Made by a program: the position numbers and the translations under genes. The notes beneath the pieces are model-generated. The model ran no database searches, was not told where the DNA came from, and saw only the letters and a program-made list of their open reading frames with translations. DNA of 5,704 bases from positions 1 to 5,704 of the forward strand of contig JAKAAV010000171.1 of assembly GCA_021802185.1 (NCBI GenBank), in the 5' to 3' direction. The stretch comes from Chloroflexota bacterium (GTDB lineage: Bacteria; Chloroflexota; Limnocylindria; Limnocylindrales; CSP1-4). Shown here one piece after another: positions 1 through 3,618 of the stretch. Numbering within the stretch: the first letter of the stretch is position 1; every line of letters begins with the position of its first letter.

Positions 1-30
1 GTGCCGGTCCTTCTGGTGCTGCTTCGTCAC
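1..30 (-). CDS. 5' end of an unidentified gene overlapping the pyrD stop (partial)
   Basis: A GTG codon at 30-28 overlaps the pyrD stop TGA (29-27) as a GTGA junction, the classic layout for translational coupling. It is preceded by GGAG at 42-39 with an 8-base spacer. The ten codons visible read VTKQHQKDRH before the window ends; this is too little to identify the product. In the Bacillus-type pyr operon the gene after pyrK-pyrD is pyrF (orotidine 5'-phosphate decarboxylase), so pyrF is a reasonable guess from context only. The call rests on the start signals, not on any recognised protein sequence. Confidence 0.45.
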   Translation of the reverse strand, partial: MTKQHQKDRH

Positions 31-1019
31 GGTCGATACTCCACGCCCTTGGCCGACGGCCGGTTGGGACGCGCGGGCAGCGCCGTCCCGACCAGCGGGA
101 GGTGGCTCGTCAGGCCGCGCTCCGCGCAGGACGCACGCAGCCCGTCGACGATCCGGAGGGGGACCTCGGGGTCGGCGAAGATCGCCGTCCCGACCTGCAC
201 GGCGGTCGCCCCCGCGGCGAGGTAGTCGAGCGCGTCGTCGAGCGACGCGATGCCGCCGATCGCGATGATCGGGATGTCGACGACCTGCGCGACCTCGAAG
301 ACGATGCGAAGCCCGACGGGTCGGATGGCCGGCCCGGAGAGGCCTCCGTACACGTTTCCGAGCAGCGGCTTCCCGGACCGCCGGTCGATGGCCATTCCCG
401 ACAGCGTGTTGATCGCGCTGATCGCGTCGGCCCCGGCGTCCTGGATCGCCCGGGCGATCGGCCGGACGTCGGTGACGTTCGGCGAGAGCTTGACGATCAG
501 CGGCAGCTCGGTGGCCCGGCGCACGGCGGACGTGACCGCGGCGGCGGCATCGCGGTCGACGGCGAACTGCAGCCCGCCCCTGCCGACGTTCGGGCAGCTG
601 ATGTTGAGCTCGATCCCGGCGACCCCTGACACGCCTTCGAGCCGCTCGACGACCGAGACGTAGTCCTCGATCGACTCGCCCGCGACGTTCACGATGACCG
701 GCACCTGCCACGACGCCCAGAGCGGCGCGTACCGCTCGATGACCGCCTCCACGCCCGGGTTCTGGAGGCCGATCGAGTTCAGCATCCCGCCCGGCGTCTC
801 GGTCACGCGCGGCGGCTCGTTCCCGAGCCGCGGCTTCAGCGTCGTGCCCTTGCAGCAGATCGCCCCGAGCCGCTCGACGTCGACGACCTCGCCGTACTCG
901 ATCCCGTAGCCGAACGTGCCCGACGCGACCATGACCGGGTTCTGGAGCACGAGCGTCCCCGGTCGCCGTGGCGCGAGGTCGACGGAGAGGTCGATGGGCG
1001 CGGGCTCGAGCGGCGACAC
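27..1019 (-). CDS. pyrD: Dihydroorotate dehydrogenase, class 1B catalytic subunit
   Basis: This is the FMN enzyme that oxidises (S)-dihydroorotate to orotate, the fourth step of UMP synthesis. In class 1B enzymes electrons pass through the partner PyrK to NAD+. Numbered from this start (330 aa), the visible motifs are KGTT at 57-60, NSIGLQNPG at 81-89, ELNISCPN at 137-144 with catalytic Cys142 (cysteine rather than serine marks class 1), VKLSPNV at 176-182, INT at 203-205, and the FMN-phosphate motifs AIGGI at 253-257 and QVGTA at 275-279. The protein is a soluble TIM barrel of normal family length. I chose the GTG at 1019 because the family-conserved sequence begins about ten residues later and codon bias collapses upstream of it. 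However, this GTG has no Shine-Dalgarno sequence. An in-frame ATG at 1232 has GGGAG at 1245-1241 and would give 401 aa with a Pro/Arg-rich leader. The catalytic identity is secure; the start is not. Confidence 0.95.
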   Translation of the reverse strand: MSPLEPAPIDLSVDLAPRRPGTLVLQNPVMVASGTFGYGIEYGEVVDVERLGAICCKGTTLKPRLGNEPPRVTETPGGMLNSIGLQNPGVEAVIERYAPLWASWQVPVIVNVAGESIEDYVSVVERLEGVSGVAGIELNISCPNVGRGGLQFAVDRDAAAAVTSAVRRATELPLIVKLSPNVTDVRPIARAIQDAGADAISAINTLSGMAIDRRSGKPLLGNVYGGLSGPAIRPVGLRIVFEVAQVVDIPIIAIGGIASLDDALDYLAAGATAVQVGTAIFADPEVPLRIVDGLRASCAERGLTSHLPLVGTALPARPNRPSAKGVEYRP

Positions 1020-1266
1020 GCCCGGCGCGAGGCCGGTGCCGTGGCGCGGCCACGCGGCGGATGAGGAGCGCGCGCCCGGTGGCGAGGCGACCGACTTGGG
1101 GACGTCTGACCCGCGCGCCCCCGGTCCGGGAGGAACTGGCCGGGGGCGGGGCGGGCGCAGGCCCAGGCGCGGCGGACCGGCGTAGGGGGCAGCACCGCCG
1201 CTGCTGGTGACGACCGACCGCTTGCGCTTCATCGGGGCATCTCCCGGCTCTCGCCCGCGCGGCCCG
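1020..1266 (-). other. pyrK-pyrD gap, or pyrD 5' extension
   Basis: These 247 bases separate the pyrK stop from the chosen pyrD start. The pyrD frame is open throughout and has an ATG at 1232 with a good GGGAG site 8 bases upstream. The 71 codons from there encode Pro/Arg/Ala/Ser-rich sequence with nothing I recognise. Counted by hand, G/C at codon positions 1, 2 and 3 is roughly 72, 77 and 86%, while the first 70 codons of the pyrD core have about 51% at position 2 and 97% at position 3; this looks more like noncoding DNA. A 7-bp inverted repeat (1118-1124 with 1140-1146, 15-base loop) could form a hairpin. No T-run follows it, so it is not a typical intrinsic terminator. Confidence 0.5.
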
Positions 1267-2124
1267 TCACGCCGGCTCCTCCCAGGCGATCTCCTCGGCC
1301 GCGAACACGGGTCCCTCGCGGCACACGCGCAGTGGCCCGTCGACGCCCCAGACGACGCAGCCGAGGCACGCTCCCACCGCGCATCCCATGTGCTGTTCCA
1401 TCGACACCTGCAGCCACGACCGCCGGCGCGCCTGCGCCGACCCGAGCGGGATCGGACGTCCGCCTCCGCGCTTCCGGCCGAGCCGGGCCACGCCCATGCG
1501 GCCCAGCCGGCCGGCGGCGAGGTGCGCGAGCGCATCCAGCATCGGGCGTGGGCCGCACGCGAACGCCTGGTCGGCCCACGCCTCGTACGCCGGCACGAGA
1601 TCGGTGACCCGCCCGGTCTGGCCGAGCGTCCCGTCCTCCGTCGCGACGACGTACTCGACTTCGTCGGGCAGCAGCGACGACGGATAGACCTCCGCGGCCG
1701 ACGCCGCCCCGAACAGCAGCGTCACCCGCCGGCCGGCGTCGAGCGATTCGTCGGCGAGCGCGCGAACGCCGGCGATCCCCACGCCGCCAGCGACGAGCAG
1801 CACGTGGTGCGTGCGAGGGTCGACCTCGAACGGCCGGCCGAGCGGCCCGAGCATCGGCACGAAGTCGCCCGGTCGGGCGCGACCGAGCAGCTCGGTGCCC
1901 TTGCCGGCTACGCGGAAATGAAGCGTGATCTCGCCCGTCGCGCGGTCGATCGTGTTGAGGCTGATCGGCCGGCGGAGCACCAGGCCGGAATAGTCGGGCG
2001 TCCGGATGTGGACGAACTGCCCGGCGCGCGCCCCCGCGGCCAGCCAGGGCGCGCGATAGCGATGCAGCCACTGCGCGGGAAGGATCTCCCGCGTCTCGAC
2101 GAGCTCCGCGTCGAGGAGCCGCAT
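1267..2124 (-). CDS. pyrK: Dihydroorotate dehydrogenase electron-transfer subunit (FAD, [2Fe-2S])
   Basis: PyrK takes electrons from PyrD's FMN through a [2Fe-2S] cluster and FAD to NAD+, which makes the PyrD-PyrK complex NAD-dependent. In the 285-aa product, residues 1-100 form the ferredoxin-reductase FAD barrel with the flavin motif RRPIS at 51-55. The nucleotide-binding domain has GGVGIAG at 113-119 and ACGPRPM at 189-195. The C-terminal cluster ligands are Cys248, Cys253, Cys256 and Cys268 (C-x4-C-x2-C-x11-C), in the family context EQHMGCAVGACLGCVV. The segment at about 205-237 is longer and more basic than in the PyrK proteins I know. The ATG at 2124 begins at the expected N-terminus (MRLLDAELVE). 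The frame stays open upstream to 2286, but that part lies antiphase over the low-complexity tail of the preceding gene and is a shadow. The preceding stop is 19 bases away, which suggests co-transcription. Confidence 0.95.
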   Translation of the reverse strand: MRLLDAELVETREILPAQWLHRYRAPWLAAGARAGQFVHIRTPDYSGLVLRRPISLNTIDRATGEITLHFRVAGKGTELLGRARPGDFVPMLGPLGRPFEVDPRTHHVLLVAGGVGIAGVRALADESLDAGRRVTLLFGAASAAEVYPSSLLPDEVEYVVATEDGTLGQTGRVTDLVPAYEAWADQAFACGPRPMLDALAHLAAGRLGRMGVARLGRKRGGGRPIPLGSAQARRRSWLQVSMEQHMGCAVGACLGCVVWGVDGPLRVCREGPVFAAEEIAWEEPA

Positions 2125-2135
2125 GGGGGCCGGAG

Positions 2136-2145
2136 CTTCCTCCTC
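2136..2145 (-). promoter_or_regulatory. pyrK ribosome binding site
   Basis: GAGGAGGAAG reads toward pyrK and overlaps the stop codon (2146-2144) of the preceding acidic-protein gene. The end of the purine run is 11 bases from the pyrK ATG, and the core AGGAGG is 14 bases away, slightly long. It supports the 2124 start and possible translational coupling. Confidence 0.6.
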
Positions 2146-3085
2146 AGCCTCGCTCGGGCTCGGCGCCGCCGTCGCCCTCGCCCTCGCCGTCGCCGTCGCC
2201 CTCGCCCTCGCCCTCGCCGTCCCCGTCGTCGTCGTCCTCGTCCTCTTCAGGCCCGGCAACACCGGGGAACGCGTCCGCCAGGGCATCGGCCACGTCGCCG
2301 AACACGTCGGTCGGGTCGTAGAACTCGACCAGCTCGCCCGCTCCGTCGAGCCGCCGCCAGCGATCCTCCTCGTCCTCGGGCACGACCTCCGCCACGAGGC
2401 GCCCTTCGCGGGTCAGCGTCACCCGCTCGTCCTCGTCGTCGATGACGATGAGGTCGCCGACACGACCCGCGAGCGGCCGCGCCGCCGCCTCGAACTGCTC
2501 GATGAGACGCGCCTCCGAATCCTGGCTGCGCTCCTGGAAGCTCAGCGCGAGGTCGTACAGCCTGGCCGCGGCCTCGTCGGTGTTCGCCGGAGGCTCCTCG
2601 TTCGCCGCAGCCCACGCGTCGGCCGCAGCGGCGTACGTGCCCTCGTCGGCCGCGACCGCGTAGCCCTCCTCGGCGACGGTCTCGCCGGGCGCCACGCCCG
2701 CCGCGCCCATCAGGTCCTCGGCGCCCGTCGGCTCCTCGCCCATGCCCGCCGCCGCGCGCGCCGCCTCGGCGAACGCGGCGAGCACGTCGGCCGGGTTGTA
2801 GAGCTCGACCAGCTCGGACGGCGAGTCGATGACCTCGGTCTCGGAGACCCACTCGCCCCTGTCGTCCTGGAACCGCGTCCGCGACCGGAACGTCCCGTCG
2901 GGTGCCACCGCCAGGTAGTCGGGATCGTCATCGATCAGCACGAGTCCCCCGACGTCCTCGATCCGCGAAGCGTTGGCGTCGAGGAACCGGCGCAGCCGGT
3001 CGGTGGCGGTGACGAGAAAGTCGCGGCGTTCGAGGGCGGCGTCGGCGGCGATCTCGCCGAGCGCCTGGTTCCGGCTCAGGTCCAT
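2144..3085 (-). CDS. Uncharacterised acidic protein with an internal domain duplication
   Basis: I do not recognise a family for this 313-aa protein. It has no signal peptide or membrane segment, so it is probably cytoplasmic. Residues 1-45 look helical (Asp, Arg and Ala rich). Residues 46-109 and 210-269 are two copies of one module: each starts GGLVLIDDD or GDLIVIDDE, continues as a predicted beta-rich stretch around a DG/EG turn, and ends with ELVELYNPADV or ELVEFYDPTDV followed by an Ala/Asp-rich helix. Between them, 111-200 is Ala/Glu-rich with a probable helix at 170-203. The last 34 residues are almost wholly Gly, Glu and Asp. The ATG at 3085 was chosen because AAGGAG at 3097-3092 lies 6 bases upstream; the open frame continues to 3205 but overlaps the previous gene. 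The gene sits 10 bases after that gene and 19 before pyrK, so it is probably in one operon with pyrK-pyrD. A role in that enzyme is unproven. Confidence 0.85.
   Translation of the reverse strand: MDLSRNQALGEIAADAALERRDFLVTATDRLRRFLDANASRIEDVGGLVLIDDDPDYLAVAPDGTFRSRTRFQDDRGEWVSETEVIDSPSELVELYNPADVLAAFAEAARAAAGMGEEPTGAEDLMGAAGVAPGETVAEEGYAVAADEGTYAAAADAWAAANEEPPANTDEAAARLYDLALSFQERSQDSEARLIEQFEAAARPLAGRVGDLIVIDDEDERVTLTREGRLVAEVVPEDEEDRWRRLDGAGELVEFYDPTDVFGDVADALADAFPGVAGPEEDEDDDDGDGEGEGEGDGDGEGEGDGGAEPERG
2171..2248. repeat. Hexanucleotide microsatellite encoding the Gly-Glu/Gly-Asp tail
   Basis: Eight uninterrupted six-base units of the form (C/G)TCGCC fill 2171-2218 on the plus strand. They are followed by degenerate GTC/CTC triplets to 2248. 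On the coding minus strand the units read GGCGAG or GGCGAC and give the Gly-Glu/Gly-Asp residues 290-305 of the acidic protein, preceded by Glu/Asp runs. Because the unit is a multiple of three, gain or loss of units would change tail length without shifting frame. Confidence 0.85.
2279..2458 (-). repeat. Protein module copy B within the acidic protein
   Basis: This segment encodes residues 210-269, the second copy of the duplicated module. It aligns with copy A (2759-2950) through the IDD turn, a central Asp/Glu-rich strand region about four residues shorter than in copy A, and the ELVEFYDPTDV motif. Similarity is clear at protein level but divergent, so the duplication is old. Confidence 0.7.
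2759..2950 (-). repeat. Protein module copy A within the acidic protein
   Basis: This segment encodes residues 46-109, the first copy of the module. It carries LVLIDDD, a PDG turn, and the ELVELYNPADV motif followed by an alanine-rich helix. Its partner is 2279-2458. Confidence 0.7.
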
Positions 3086-3091
3086 CGTGCG

Positions 3092-3097
3092 CTCCTT
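3092..3097 (-). promoter_or_regulatory. Ribosome binding site of the acidic-protein gene
   Basis: AAGGAG lies 6 bases upstream of the ATG at 3085 and overlaps the TAA stop (3098-3096) of the preceding small gene. It fixes the start and suggests coupled translation. Confidence 0.7.
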
Positions 3098-3422
3098 ACG
3101 GGTGGTACTCGAGGTCAGGGCCCATGCGCTCGCGGAGCAGCATGGAGTGATGACGCTGGAACATCCACTCGCCGGCGCGGTGGCCGATCTTGCGGGTGGC
3201 CTCATCCGCCTCGAGCTTGTCGAGCGCGGCGTAGTCGGGGAGCTGGAACAGGATCAGGTTGTCGAAGTCCCAGCCGTGGGCGATGTTGTACCAGCCCAGG
3301 AAGCGGATGTTGAACTTCTCCTCGTAGTCGCGCACCTGTCGCGGGAACATGGTGCGCATGAAGAACTTGAAGAAGGCGTCGCGCCCGCGACGAACAGAGA
3401 AGAACGTGGCGAGGACGGGCAC
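3096..3422 (-). CDS. Small aromatic-rich protein, possible ferredoxin-like alpha/beta fold
   Basis: This 108-aa protein is not one I can name. It starts at the GTG at 3422, chosen because GGAGGG at 3433-3428 lies 5 bases upstream; the frame is open to 3608, but the upstream part is Arg/Pro-rich and runs across the divergent intergenic region. The order of segments suggests strand (LATFFSV, 4-10), helix (14-36), two strands (RFLGWYNIAH 40-49 and NLILFQLP 55-62), helix (65-88) and a short tail ending DLEYHP. That pattern is reminiscent of the dimeric alpha/beta-barrel (Dabb/NIPSNAP-like) superfamily, but this is inference from the pattern. It has many Phe, Tyr, Trp and His residues, including HH at 91-92, and no signal peptide or membrane helix. 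It is the first gene of the leftward run, divergent from gltB and 10 bases before the acidic-protein gene. Confidence 0.8.
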   Translation of the reverse strand: MPVLATFFSVRRGRDAFFKFFMRTMFPRQVRDYEEKFNIRFLGWYNIAHGWDFDNLILFQLPDYAALDKLEADEATRKIGHRAGEWMFQRHHSMLLRERMGPDLEYHP

Positions 3423-3427
3423 GCAAT

Positions 3428-3433
3428 CCCTCC
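3428..3433 (-). promoter_or_regulatory. Ribosome binding site of the small aromatic-rich gene
   Basis: GGAGGG on the minus strand stands 5 bases before the GTG at 3422. It is the strongest start signal in this frame and is the reason for preferring the 108-residue protein over the longer open frame. Confidence 0.65.
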
Positions 3434-3586
3434 GGGCGAGGCGCGGTCGGTCGACGCGTGCATTGTCGCATGCCCGGATGCCAGGCACCGCCTCGCGCCC
3501 GAAACGCCACCGCGCGCGCGGCCCGCCGTCACCGAGTCGCCACCCGGCCGCGACTGACCGGGCCCCGGCCGCCGCGTAGGGTCGGC

Positions 3587-3618
3587 GCACGCCGATGTCC
3601 GGGAGCACGCCGATGTCC
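3587..3618 (+). repeat. 14-bp direct repeat spanning two in-frame ATGs at the gltB start
   Basis: GCACGCCGATGTCC occurs at 3587-3600 and again at 3605-3618, offset by 18 bases. Each copy contains an ATG (3595 and 3613) in the gltB frame. An in-frame TAG at 3577-3579 closes the frame upstream. Confidence 0.85.
3601..3605 (+). promoter_or_regulatory. gltB ribosome binding site
   Basis: GGGAG stands 7 bases before the ATG at 3613. The alternative ATG at 3595 has only a weak AGGG about 13 bases upstream, so 3613 is the preferred start. Confidence 0.6.

Larger units (their letters stand above)
3423..3612. promoter_or_regulatory. Divergent intergenic region between the leftward operon and gltB
   Basis: These 190 bases lie between two start codons pointing away from each other, so promoters for both units are expected here. 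The region is very GC-rich. The only AT-leaning patch is near 3459-3467, which reads GACAAT toward the minus strand (3467-3462) and might be a -10-like element, but no matching -35 is visible. It contains both ribosome binding sites and one copy of a 14-bp repeat. I see no operator or riboswitch I can support. Confidence 0.45.

Noticed and set aside
1118..1146. Possible intrinsic terminator between pyrK and pyrD
   Set aside because: The 7-bp GC stem has a 15-base loop and no following T-run on the minus strand, so it does not meet the usual pattern. It is kept only as a possible hairpin.
1229..1240. Three-codon frame ATGCCCCGATGA overlapping the upstream pyrD ATG as a possible leader peptide
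   Set aside because: The putative ribosome site abuts this ATG with no spacer, and a three-codon frame is not evidence of a leader peptide.
2125..2286. N-terminal extension of PyrK from an ATG at 2286
   Set aside because: It is an Arg/Thr/Ala-rich reading of the microsatellite in another frame, overlaps the preceding gene by more than 140 bases, and precedes a normal PyrK N-terminus.
1207..2445. 412-codon open frame on the plus strand
   Set aside because: It is antisense to pyrK and to the end of the acidic gene, ends in Arg/Pro runs produced by the microsatellite, and has no start signal or recognised motif.
2123..3313. 396-codon open frame on the plus strand, with a hydrophobic Ala/Leu/Val start
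   Set aside because: The apparent membrane-like N-terminus is the hexanucleotide repeat read antisense. The rest mirrors the acidic gene, whose minus-strand frame has a ribosome binding site and ordered protein modules.
3459..3489. Short inverted repeat GCAT/ATGC and a GACAAT box as an operator or promoter in the divergent region
   Set aside because: The arms are only four bases, the box has no partner at suitable spacing, and such matches arise by chance.
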